Shown here piece after piece: positions 32,849-45,036 of a stretch of DNA of 64,000 nucleotides. Both the position numbers and the translations under genes were made by a program. The notes below the pieces were generated by a model. The model had not been told where the DNA came from, did no database searches, and saw nothing but the letters and a program-made list of their open reading frames with translations. This stretch comes from Litoditis marina. Taxonomy: Eukaryota; Nematoda; Chromadorea; Rhabditida; Rhabditidae. Location of the stretch: positions 7,074,169 to 7,138,168 of the forward strand of contig OZ038439.1 of NCBI GenBank assembly GCA_964036275.1, written 5' to 3'. Each line of letters begins with the position of its first letter. Position 1 is the first letter of the stretch.

Positions 32849-33309
32849 CATGAAAAAGTGGGGGCCCAACGACTGTGAGATTTGTCTTCTGCTGTGCGCC
32901 CCTTAGACAGCTACTCTCGAATGGAGCAGCTACTGCTACAAAAACCGGAAAATACTTATATACTCAAGTATAACTGTTCATTACAAACATAGAAAAGTCG
33001 TAAAATATTTCAAACCTGTAAACTATAATATACAAATCACAGCTGTAAAAGAGAGAACAACTGTTGAATAATATGCCAAGTGTTATAGCACCTAGAGTTG
33101 AAGTAAGGACCAAAACTGCAAATCATTGTGTACAAAACCAGAATCTCTATAGTTGACTACGTTGAGTTAACATCTGTGATTTGTATATTATAGTTTACAG
33201 GTTTGAAAAAAGGTTTTTGTAGCAGTAGCTGCTCCATTCGAGAGTAGCTGTCTAAGGGGCGCACAGCAGAAGACAAATCTCACAGTCGTTGGGCCCCCAC
33301 TTTTTCATG
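32849..33309. mobile_element. Large foldback with perfect 98-base arms
   Basis: 32849-32946 and 33212-33309 are exact reverse complements by eye (ends CATGAAAAAGTGGGGGCCC). A second inner pair, 33011-33042 and 33174-33205 (CAAACCTGTAAACTATAATA), is also perfect. The left side has about 64 bases between the two pairs, the right side only six, so one arm gained or the other lost sequence. No coding capacity; a non-autonomous foldback transposon is likely. Confidence 0.9.
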
Positions 33310-33410
33310 ACTTTTTCTCTTTTTGTACACATGCCGTAGGTATGTGGTTTGATCTGTACGGTGCAGATAAAATTGTTTTCTTAATGAATGACTTGTCAAG
33401 TATTACCATC

Positions 33411-33885
33411 ATTCGAAAAATAATATGACGCCAACATTACAGTTCTGAAAACTTAATTTATCTGCCCTTCAGAATCCCAGAATACGTCATATTTGAATGA
33501 AGTTTTACCGTGAATTGACCATTTTTAAGAAACTTTCAGCATTCGAAAACATATTTAACGGCAATTTTTCAAAAGTTGACTTCATCTGGTCTTCTGAATT
33601 CCAGAATAAGTCATATTTAGATAAAGTTTCATCGTTAATATACCATTTTTAAGATATTTTCAGCATTTGAAATAATATGTGACGTCAACTTTGCACTTTT
33701 CAAAAATGACGTCATCTGGTCTCCAGAATCCCAGAATACGTCACTGTTAGATTGAGTTTTACCGTTAATTGACCCTTCCTAAGATATTACCATCATTTGA
33801 AAACATATGTGACATCAACTTTGCACTCTTCGATTATGACGTCATCCGAGCTCCAGAATCCTCGATGACGTCATCAGTAGAAGAC
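33411..33885 (+). repeat. Degenerate ~128-base tandem repeat
   Basis: The theme CATTCGAAAACATAT, TGACGTCAACTTTGCAC, CATCTGGTCTCCAGAATCCC and AGAATACGTCA recurs with starts at 33411, 33541, 33665 and 33795 (periods 130, 124, 130). The last two copies carry intact TGACGTCA palindromes. Confidence 0.8.
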
Positions 33886-34173
33886 TTACATCTGAATCAA
33901 TGTCCGTTCATGTCGTGGTATCATACTCCAAATTTTACTTGAATTGGTTAGGACTGAGCTGAGTTATAACGCAATTTGATTTACCGCGACAGAGAGGGCG
34001 AGAGAGTGCACGAAATGAAGAGACGCAGAGACATTTTCAAAGACCTATAACTTAATGAAAAACAATTTTTTTCGAGAAAAAGTTTGCGCCCCCAAACTTC
34101 GAGTGGGGTATCTATCGTGTCCCAAATTTTCAGTCAAATCGGTTCGCACATAAAAATATCCCAGGAGTGCGCA

Positions 34174-34199
34174 CCAACACACACACACACACACACACA
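34174..34199. repeat. CA microsatellite
   Basis: About 13 CA units within a longer sequence of the kind dispersed in the region (CAAATCGGTTCGCACATAA). Confidence 0.9.
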
Positions 34200-34436
34200 G
34201 AGAGACACACGACGGAAGTTGGCGGTCTGCATGAAGCGCATAACGTCTTAACTCGGCTCAAACTTAATCAATTTTGTTCAAATTTTGAACATAGCTTGCA
34301 CATATGCCATGAAAAATCAACAAAGCATAAAAAGTTTTGATTTGCAAGTTTGGGCCTTTTTGAGGGTAAACTAAAAAAACGGAGGCGCGCATTAACCGGA
34401 CCAAAGACAAATCTCGCACAGCGCTTCGCGCTGCGC

Positions 34437-34568
34437 GCGATTCAATCAATCGCACAGTCACGCGAAACATGTTAAACACAGCAGAACTCACAAACGTGCA
34501 TAAACAAAGTTCACCATTCCTCATTATTATGCAAAGTTTACGTGACAATTTATTTTACTTCTAGTATA
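34437..34568 (-). mobile_element. TATACT/AGTATA MITE, copy 9
   Basis: Inverted copy: CGCACAGTCACGCGAAAC, CACAGCAGAACTCACAAACG, TTTACGTGACAATTTA and the end TTCTAGTATA. The left terminus runs into a GC-rich palindromic repeat (CAGCGCTTCGCGCTGCG), and its outer bases are lost. Confidence 0.78.
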
Positions 34569-34685
34569 GTTGAGTTGTGAGCCTCAAACAAACTCAATTT
34601 CACTGTGTTTTTTTTCACGAGCTCTGGCTACCAACAATTTTGAAAAGAAATGTCAATTTCATTTTAGATTTGTTGTTTTCTTTCA

Positions 34686-34818
34686 GAAGAATCGTTCTGG
34701 CCTCACACCCAAAATTACAACAACTTCAAGCAAAAAGCACTTTTCCTAGAACAAATTCAACTATACTAATACTTCATTCATAGTCTAAATTGTAACATAT
34801 ACGATAAAAATTAATAAA
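34686..34818 (+). other. Possible terminal exon, plus strand
   Basis: A strong acceptor (GTTTTCTTTCAG) precedes short open frames in all three phases, one reading ESFWPHTQNYNNFKQKAL, and AATAAA follows at 34813-34818. No upstream exon was found among the repeats to the left, so the frame and reality of a gene cannot be decided. Confidence 0.2.
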
Positions 34819-34919
34819 AAAATAGTTGAAATCACCTATCTACATTTTGCGTTCTATTTCCAAACTGACGAGCCACTTGACATTTCGAACAAATTGAACT
34901 GCGAACAGGGTCAATTGAG

Positions 34920-35290
34920 ATAATTAGAGATGGTACAGAACCCTTCAATTCACTTGAACATTACTACATCGAAAAGTAAAAGGTCAACGATCGAAATTAG
35001 TTTTTCCCATAAACAATCGTTTGAATGATCAACTTGCCTAGTTGTATTGAAAGGGTAAGAAATAAAACAGAAAGGAAGTGAAAACACCTCTATTTCAATT
35101 CCATTGGAATAGGTTAGAGATGGTACAAACTTATAAACTCAATTCACTTTAATTCAATATACTTCAATTCTCTTCTACTCAGAATTATAAACTTATGAAA
35201 ATTATGAAAATTATACTCTTTTTTCACAGATCATCACCATCGAACAGTGAAAGGAAATCAAACATGAAAATGTATTTTTCCATAAACCAA
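34920..35290 (+). repeat. Degenerate duplication at the satellite border
   Basis: TTAGAGATGGTACA (34925 and 35113), CAATTCACTT, then a match of TTTTTCCCATAAACAATCG (34998) with TTTTTCCATAAACCAATTA (35275). This is two diverged copies of a roughly 200-base unit just outside the satellite. Confidence 0.5.
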
Positions 35291-36960
35291 TTAACGCTTG
35301 GAACGTCAGTTTGATTTGGTTGTAGAAGAGAGTGAAAATAACAAGGAGCCCTTCAGGAAACTTCCTAGTTGTTGCTGCTGCACACAAAGTTGGAAGGAAA
35401 TTTTGACATTGGCTAGAAGGTCAATTTTATTGAAAATTGATAATGTTAAAGTTTATTCTTCATCTTTTATGGTTTTGGAAACTATTCCATATGGCTTCGA
35501 GTTGATCCTACTTACCACGTGGAAAAACGTGATTTTTTGCGACGCCATGACGTCGCAAACTGGGACATTAGCCAGAAGGTCAATTTTATTAAAAATTGAT
35601 AATGTTAAAGTTTGTTCTTGATCTATTATGGTTTTTCAAACTATTCCATATGATTTTGAGTTGCTCCTACTTACCACGTGGAAAAACGTGATTTTTTGCG
35701 ACGCCATGACGTTGCAAACTGGGACATTGGCCAGAAGGTCAATTTTATTAAAAATTGATAATGTTAAGATTTATTCTTCATCTATTATGGTTTTGAAAAC
35801 TATTCCATATGGTTTTGAGTTGCTCCTACTCACCACGTGGAAAAACGTGAAATTTTGCGACGCCATGACGTCGCAAACTGGGACATTGGCCAGAATGTCA
35901 ATTTTATTGAAAATTGATAATGTTGAAGTTTATTCTCCATCTATTATGGTTTTGAAAACTATTCCATATGGATTTGAGTTGCTCCTACTCACCACGTGGA
36001 AAACGTGATTTTTTGCGACGCCATGACGTCGCAAACTGGGACATTGGCCAGAAGGTCAATTTTATTGAAAATTGATAATGTTGAAGTTTATTCTCCATCT
36101 ATTATGGTTTTGAAAACTATTCCATATGGATTTGAGTTGCTCCTACTTACCACGTGGAAAAACGTGAAATTTTGCGACGCCATGACGTCGCAAACTGAGA
36201 CATTGGCCAGATGGTCAATTTTATTGAAAATTGATGATGTTAAAGTTTATTCTTCATCTATTATGGTTTTGAAAACTATTCCATATGATTTTGAGTTGCT
36301 CCTACTCACCACGTGGAAAAACGTGATTTTTTGCCACGCCATGACGTCGCAAACTGGGACATTGGCCGGAAGGTCAATTTTATTGAAAATTGATAATGTT
36401 AAAGATTATTCTTCATCTATTATGGTTTTGAAAACTATTCCATATGATTTTGAGTTGCTCCTACTTACCACGTAGAAAATGTGATTTTTTTCGTCAAAAA
36501 GACATTGGCCAGAAGGTCAATTTTATTGAAAATTGATAATGTTAAAGTTTATTCCTCATCTATTGTGGTTTTGAAAACTATTCCATATGGTTTTGAGTTG
36601 CTCCTACTTACCACGTGGAAAAACGTGAAATTTTGCGACGCCATGACGTCGCAAACTGGGACATTGGCCAGATGGTCAATTTTATTGAAAATTGATGATG
36701 TTAAAGTTTATTATTCATTTATTATGGTTTTGAAAACTATTCCATATGATTTTGAGTTGCTCCTACTCACCACGCGGAAAAACGTGATTTTTTGCCACGC
36801 CATGACGTCGCAAACTGGGACATTGGCCAGAAGGTCAATTTTATTGAAAATTGATAATGTTAAAGTTTATTATTCATTTGTTATGGTTTTGAAAACTATT
36901 CCATATGATTTTGAGTTGCTCCTACTCACCACGCGGAAAAACGTGATTTTTTGCCACGCC

Positions 36961-38869
36961 ATGACGTCGCAAACTGGGACATTGGCCAGAAGGTCAATTT
37001 TATTGAAAATTGATAATGTTGAAGTTTATTCTCCATCTATTATGGTTTTGAAAACTATCCCATATGGTTTTCAGTTGCTCCTACTTACCACGTGGAAAAA
37101 CGTGATTTTTTGCGACGCCATGACGTCGCAAACTGGGACATTGGCCAGAAGGTCAATTTTATTGAAAATTGATAATGTTAAAGTTTATTCTTCATCTATT
37201 ATGGTTTTTCAAACTATTCCATATGATTTTGAGTTGCTCCTACTTACCACGTGGAAAAACGTGATTTTTTGCGACGCCATGACGTCGCAAACTGGTACAT
37301 TGGCCCGAAGGTCAATTTTATTGAAAATTGATAATGTTAACGTTCATTCTTTATCTATTATGGTTTTGAAAACTATTCCATATGATTTTGAGTTGCTCCT
37401 ACTTACCACGTGGAAAACGTGATTTTTTTGCGACGCCATGACGTCGCAAACTGGGACATTGGCCAGATGGTCAATTTTATTGAAAATTGATAATGTTAAA
37501 GTTTATTCTTCATCTATTATGGTTTTGAAAACTATTCCATATGGTTTTGAGTTGCTCCTACTTACCACGTGGAAAAACGTGATTTTTTGCGACGCCATGA
37601 CGTCGCAAACTGGGACATTGGCCAGAAGGTCAATTTTATTGAAAATTGATAATGTTGAAGTTTATTCTCCATCTATTATGGTTTTGAAAACTATCCCATA
37701 TGGTTTTCAGTTGCTCCTACTTACCACGTGGAAAAACGTGATTTTTTGCGACGCCATGACGTCGCAAACTGGGACATTGGCCAGAAGGTCAATTTTATTG
37801 AAAATTGATAATGTTAAAGTTTATTCTTCATCTATTATGGTTTTTCAAACTATTCCATATGATTTTGAGTTGCTCCTACTTACCACGTGGAAAAACGTGA
37901 TTTTTTGCGACGCCATGACGTCGCAAACTGGTACATTGGCCCGAAGGTCAATTTTATTGAAAATTGATAATGTTAACGTTCATTCTTTATCTATTATGGT
38001 TTTGAAAACTATTCCATATGATTTTGAGTTGCTCCTACTTACCACGTGGAAAACGTGATTTTTTTGCGACGCCATGACGTCGCAAACTGGGACATTGGCC
38101 AGATGGTCAATTTTATTGAAAATTGATAATGTTAAAGTTTATTCTTCATCTATTATGGTTTTGAAAACTATTCCATATGGTTTTGAGTTGCTCCTACTTA
38201 CCACGTGGAAAAACGTGATTTTTTGCGACGCCATGACGTCGCAAACTGGGACATTGGCCAGAAGGTCAATTTTATTGAAAATTGATAATGTTGAAGTTTA
38301 TTCTCCATCTATTATGGTTTTGAAAACTATCCCATATGGTTTTCAGTTGCTCCTACTTACCACGTGGAAAAACGTGATTTTTTGCGACGCCATGACGTCG
38401 CAAACTGGGACATTGGCCAGAAGGTCAATTTTATTGAAAATTGATAATGTTAAAGTTTATTCTTCATCTATTATGGTTTTTCAAACTATTCCATATGATT
38501 TTGAGTTGCTCCTACTTACCACGTGGAAAAACGTGATTTTTTGCGACGCCATGACGTCGCAAACTGGTACATTGGCCCGAAGGTCAATTTTATTGAAAAT
38601 TGATAATGTTAACGTTCATTCTTTATCTATTATGGTTTTGAAAACTATTCCATATGATTTTGAGTTGCTCCTACTTACCACGTGGAAAACGTGATTTTTT
38701 TGCGACGCCATGACGTCGCAAACTGGGACATTGGCCAGATGGTCAATTTTATTGAAAATTGATAATGTTAAAGTTTATTCTTCATCTATTATGGTTTTGA
38801 AAACTATTCCATATGGTTTTGAGTTGCTCCTACTTACCACGTGGAAAAACGTGATTTTTTGCGACGCCA
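36961..38869 (+). repeat. Higher-order repeat, 4 monomers (636 bases)
   Basis: The blocks 37438-38073 and 38074-38709 appear identical; most of a further copy precedes them and the first monomer of another follows. Marker monomers carry TTTTCAGTTGC, TTTTTCAAACTATTCC and GTTAACGTTCATTC. Each block ends with a monomer having GGAAAACGTG and a seven-T run, a minus-one and plus-one pair that keeps 159 bases. Confidence 0.9.
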
Positions 38870-40139
38870 TGACGTCGCAAACTGGGACATTGGCCAGAAG
38901 GTCAACATTATTGAAAATTGATAATGTTAAAGTTTATTCCTCATCTATTATGGTTTTGAAAACTATTCCATATGGTTTTGAGTTGCTCCTACTTACCACG
39001 TGGAAAAACGTGATTTTTTGCGACGCCATGACGTCGCAAACTAGGACATTGGCCAGATGGTCAATTTTATTGAAAATTGATAATGTTAAAGTTTATTCCT
39101 CATCTATTGTGGTTTTGAAAACTATTCCATATGGTTTTGAGTTGCTCCTACTTACCACGTGGAAAAACGTGAAATTTTGCGACGCCATGACGTCGCAAAC
39201 TGGGACATTGGCCAGATGGTCAATTTTATTGAAAATTGATGATGTTAAAGTTTATTATTCATTTATTATGGTTTTGAAAACTATTCCATATGGTTTTGAG
39301 TTGCTCCTACTCACCACGCGGAAAAACGTGATTTTTTGCCACGCCATGACGTCGCAAACTGGGACATTGGCCAGAAGGTCAATTTTATTGAAAATTGATA
39401 ATATTAAAGTTTATTCCTCATCTATTGTGGTTTTTAAAACTATTCCATATGGTTTTGAGTTGCTCCTACTTACCACGTGGAAAAACGTGAAATTTTGCGA
39501 CGCCATGACGTCGCAAACTGGGACATTGGCCAGATGGTCAATTTTATTGAAAATTGATGATGTTAAAGTTTATTATTCATTTATTATGGTTTTGAAAACT
39601 ATTCCATATGATTTTGAGTTGCTCCTACTCACCACGCGGAAAAACGTGATTTTTTGCCACGCCATGACGTCGCAAACTGGGACATTGGCCAGAAGGTCAA
39701 TTTTATTGAAAATTGATAATGTTAAAGTTTATTCTTCATCTATTATGGTTTTTCAAACCATTTCATATGATTTTGAGTTGCTCCTACTTACCACGTGGAA
39801 AAACGTGAAATTTTGCGACGCCATTACATTGCAAACTGGGACATTGGCCAGAAGGTCAATTTTATTGAAAATTGATAATGTTAAAATTTATTCTTCATCT
39901 ATTATGGTTTTGAAAACTATTCCATATGGTTTTGAGTTGCTCCTACTTACCACGTGGAAAAACGTGATTTTTTGCGACGCCATGACGTCGCAAACTGGGA
40001 CATTGGCCAGAAGGTCAATTTTATTGAAAATTGATAATGTTAAAGTTTATTCTTCATCTATTATGGTTTTTCAAACTATTCCATATGATTTTGAGTTGCT
40101 CCTACTTACCACGTGGAAAAACGTGATTTTTTGCGACGC

Positions 40140-41410
40140 CATGACGTCGCAAACTGGGACATTGGCCCGAAGGTCAATTTTATTGAAAATTGATAATGTT
40201 AACGTTCATTCTTTATCTATTATGGTTTTGAAAACTTCACCATATGATTTTGAGTTGCTCCTACTTACCACGTGGAAAACGTGATTTTTTTGCGACGCCA
40301 TGACGTCGCAAACTGGGACATTGGCCAGATGGTCAATTTTATTGAAAATTGATAATGTTAAAGTTTATTCTTCATCTATTATGGTTTTGAAAACTATTCC
40401 ATATGGTTTTGAGTTGCTCCTACTTACCACGTGGAAAAACGTGAAATTTTGCGACGCCATGACGTCGCAAACTGGGACATTGGCCCGAAGGTCAACATTA
40501 TTGAAAATTGATAATGTTAACGTTCATTCTTCATCTATTATGGTTTTGAAAACTTCACCATATGATTTTGAGTTGCTCCTACTTACCACGTGGAAAACGT
40601 GATTTTTTTGCGACGCCATGACGTCGCAAACTGGGACATTGGCCCGAAGGTCAATTTTATTGAAAATTGATAATGTTAACGTTCATTCTTTATCTATTAT
40701 GGTTTTGAAAACTATTCCATATGATTTTGAGTTGCTCCTACTTACCACGTGGAAAAACGTGATTTTTTGCGACGCCATGACGTCGCAAACTGGGACATTG
40801 GCCCGAAGGTCAATTTTATTGAAAATTGATAATGTTAACGTTCATTCTTTATCTATTATGGTTTTGAAAACTTCACCATATGATTTTGAGTTGCTCCTAC
40901 TTACCACGTGGAAAACGTGATTTTTTTGCGACGCCATGACGTCGCAAACTGGGACATTGGCCAGATGGTCAATTTTATTGAAAATTGATAATGTTAAAGT
41001 TTATTCTTCATCTATTATGGTTTTGAAAACTATTCCATATGGTTTTGAGTTGCTCCTACTTACCACGTGGAAAAACGTGAAATTTTGCGACGCCATGACG
41101 TCGCAAACTGGGACATTGGCCCGAAGGTCAACATTATTGAAAATTGATAATGTTAACGTTCATTCTTCATCTATTATGGTTTTGAAAACTTCACCATATG
41201 ATTTTGAGTTGCTCCTACTTACCACGTGGAAAACGTGATTTTTTTGCGACGCCATGACGTCGCAAACTGGGACATTGGCCCGAAGGTCAATTTTATTGAA
41301 AATTGATAATGTTAACGTTCATTCTTTATCTATTATGGTTTTGAAAACTATTCCATATGATTTTGAGTTGCTCCTACTTACCACGTGGAAAACGTGATTT
41401 TTTTGCGACG
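40140..41410 (+). repeat. Higher-order repeat, 2-monomer (318-base) units
   Basis: Starts of the same subtype fall at 40300, 40618 and 40936, 318 bases apart; 40300-40617 and 40936-41253 look identical, with GTTAACGTTCATTC and AAAACTTCACCATATG as markers. Confidence 0.85.
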
Positions 41411-43609
41411 CCATGACGTCGCAAACTGGGACATTGGCCAGATGGTCAATTTTATTGAAAATTGATAATGTTAAAGTTTATTCTTCATCTATTATGGTTT
41501 TGAAAACTATTCCATATGGTTTTGAGTTGCTCCTACTTACCACGTGGAAAAACGTGATTTTTTGCGACGCCATGACGTCGCAAACTGGGACATTGGCCAG
41601 AAGGTCAACATTATTGAAAATTGATAATGTTAAAGTTTATTCCTCATCTATTATGGTTTTGAAAACTATTCCATATGGTTTTGAGTTGCTCCTACTTACC
41701 ACGTGGAAAAACGTGATTTTTTGCGACGCCATGACGTCGCAAACTAGGACATTGGCCAGATGGTCAATTTTATTGAAAATTGATAATGTTAAAGTTTATT
41801 CTTCATCTATTATGGTTTTGGAAACTATTCCATATGGTTTTGAGTTGCTCCTACTTACCACGTGGAAAAACGTGATTTTTTGCGACGCCATGACGTCGCA
41901 AACTGGGACATTGGCCAGATAGTCAATTTTATTGAAAATTGATAATGTTAAAGTTTATTCTTCATCTATTATGGTTTTGAAAACTATTCCATATGGTTTT
42001 GAGTTGCTCCTACTTACCACGTGGAAAAACGTGATTTTTTGCGACGCCATGACGTCGCAAACTGGGACATTGGCCAGAAGGTCAACATTATTGAAAATTG
42101 ATAATTTTAAAGTTTATTCCTCATCTATTATGGTTTTGAAAACTATTCCATATGGTTTTGAGTTGCTCCTACTTACCACGTGGAAAAACGTGATTTTTTG
42201 CGACGCCATGACGTCGCAAACTAGGACATTGGCCAGATGGTCAATTTTATTGAAAATTGATAATGTTAAAGTTTATTCTTCATCTATTATGGTTTTGAAA
42301 ACTATTCCATATGGTTTTGAGTTGCTCCTACTTACCACGTGGAAAAACGTGATTTTTTGTGACGCCATGACGTCGCAAACTAGGACATTGGCCAGATGGT
42401 CAATTTTATGGAAAATTGATAATGTAAAAGTTTATTCTTCATCTATTATGGTTTTGAAAACTATTCCATATGATTTTGAATTGCTCCTGCTTACCACGTA
42501 GAAAAACGTGATTTTTTGCGACGCCATGACGTCGCAAACTGGGACATTGGCCAGAAGGTCAACTTTATTGAAAATTGATAATGTTAAAGTTTATTCCTCA
42601 TCTATTATGGTTTTTCAAACTATTTCATATAATTTTGAGTTGTTCCTACTTACCACGTGAAAAAAACGTGATTTTTTGCGACGCCATGACGTCGCAAACT
42701 GGGACATTGGCCAGAAGGTCAATTTTATTGAAAATTTATAATGTTAAAGTTTATTCTTTATCTATTATGGTTTTGAAAACTATTCCATATGATTTTGAGT
42801 TGCTCCTACTTACCACGTGGAAAAACGTGATTTTTTGCGACGCCATGACGTCGCAAACTGGGACATTGGCCAGAAGGTGAATTTTATTGCAAATTGATAA
42901 TGTTAAAGTTTATTCTTCATCTATTATGGTTTTTCAAACTATTTCATATGATTTTGAGTTGTTCCTACTTACCACGTGAAAAAACGTGATTTTTTGCGAC
43001 GCCATGACGTCGCAAACTGGGACATTGGCCAGATGGTCAATTTTATTGAAAACTGATAATGTTAAAGTTTATTCTTCATCTATTATGGTTTTGAAAACTA
43101 TTCCATATGGTTTTGAGTTGCTCCTACTTACCACGTGGAAAAACGTGATTTTTTGCGACGCCATGACGTCGCAAACTAGGACATTGGCCAGATGGTCAAT
43201 TTTATTGAAAATTGATAATGTTGAAGTTTATTCTCCATCTATTATGGTTTTGAAAACTATTCCATATGGATTTGAGTTGCTCCTACTTACCACGTGGAAA
43301 AACGTGAAATTTTGCGACGCCATGACGTCGCAAACTGGAACATTGGCCAGAAGGTCAATTTTATTGAAAATTGATAATGTTGAAGTTTATTCTCCATCTA
43401 TTATGGTTTTGAAAACTATTCCATATGGTTTTGAGTTGCTTTTACTTACCACGTGGAAAAACGTGATTTTTGCGACGCCATGACGTCGCAAACTGGGACA
43501 TTACCCAGAAGGTCAATTTTATTGAAAATTGATAATGTTAAAGTTTATTCTTCCTCTATTATGGTTTTGAAAACTATTCCATATGATTTTGAGTTGCTCC
43601 TACTTACCA

Positions 43610-44400
43610 CGTAACGTGATTTTTTGCGACGCCATGACGTCGCAAACTGGGACATTGGCCAGAAGGTCAATTTTATTGAAAATTGATGATGTTAAAGTTT
43701 ATTCCTCATCTATTATGGTTTTGAAAACTATTCCATATGATTTTGAGTTGCTCCTACTTACCACGTGGAAAAACGTGATTTTTTGCGACGCCATGACGTC
43801 GCAAACTGGGACATTGGCCAGAAGGTCAATTTTATTGAAAATTGATGATGTTAAAGTTTATTCCTCATCTATTATGGTTTTGAAAACTATTCCATATGAT
43901 TTTGAGTTGCTCCTACTTACCACGTGGAAAAACGTGATTTTTTGCGACGCCATGACGTCGCAAACTGGGACATTGGCCAGAAGGTCAATTTTATTGAAAA
44001 TTGATGATGTTAAAGTTTATTCCTCATCTATTATGGTTTTGAAAACTATTCCATATGATTACGAGTTGCTCCTACTTACCACGTGGAAAAACGTGATTTT
44101 TTGCGACGCCATGACGTCGCAAACTGGGACATTGGCCAGAAGGTCAATTTTATTGAAAATTGATGATGTTAAAGTTTATTCCTCATCTATTATGGTTTTG
44201 AAAACTATTCCATATGATTTTGAGTTGCTCCTACTTACCACGTGGAAAAACGTGATTTTTTGCGACGCCATGACGTCGCAAACTGGGACATTGGCCAGAA
44301 GGTCAATTTTATTGAAAATTGATGATGTTAAAGTTTATTCCTCATCTATTATGGTTTTGAAAACTATTCCATATGATTACGAGTTGCTCCTACTCACCAC
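43610..44400 (+). repeat. Homogenised run of one satellite subtype
   Basis: Five consecutive monomers share GATGATGTTAAAG and TATTCCTCATCTATT, differing mainly by GATTTTGAG against GATTACGAG. This points to recent local amplification. Confidence 0.8.
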
Positions 44401-45036
44401 GTGGAAAAACGTGATTTTTTGCCACGCCATGACGTCGCAAACTGGGACATTGGCCAGAAGGTCAATTTTATTGAAAATTGATAATGTTAAAGTTTATTCT
44501 TCTTCTATTATGGTTTTGAAAACTATTCCATATGATTTTGAGTTGCTCCTACTTACCACGTGGAAAAACGTGATTTTTTGCGACGCCATGACGTCGCAAA
44601 CTGGGACATTGGCCCGAAGGTCAATTTTATTGAAAATTGATAATGTTAAAGTTTATTCTTCATCTATTATGGTTTTGAAAACTATTCCATATGATTTTGA
44701 GTTGCTCCTACTTACCACGTGGAAAAACGTGATTTTTTGCGACGCCATGACGTCGCAAACTGGGACATTGGCCAGATGGTCAATTTTATTGAAAATTGAT
44801 GATGTTAAAGTTTATTCTTCATTTATTATGGTTTTGAAAACTATTCCATATGATTACGAGTTGCTCCTACTCACCACGTGGAAAAACGTGATTTTTTGCC
44901 ACGCCATGACGTCGCAAACTGGGACATTGGCCAGAAGGTCAATTTTATTGAAAATTGATAATGTTAAAGTTTATTCTTCATCTTTTATGGTTTTGAAAAC
45001 TATTCCATATGATTTTGAGTTGCTCCTACTTACCAC

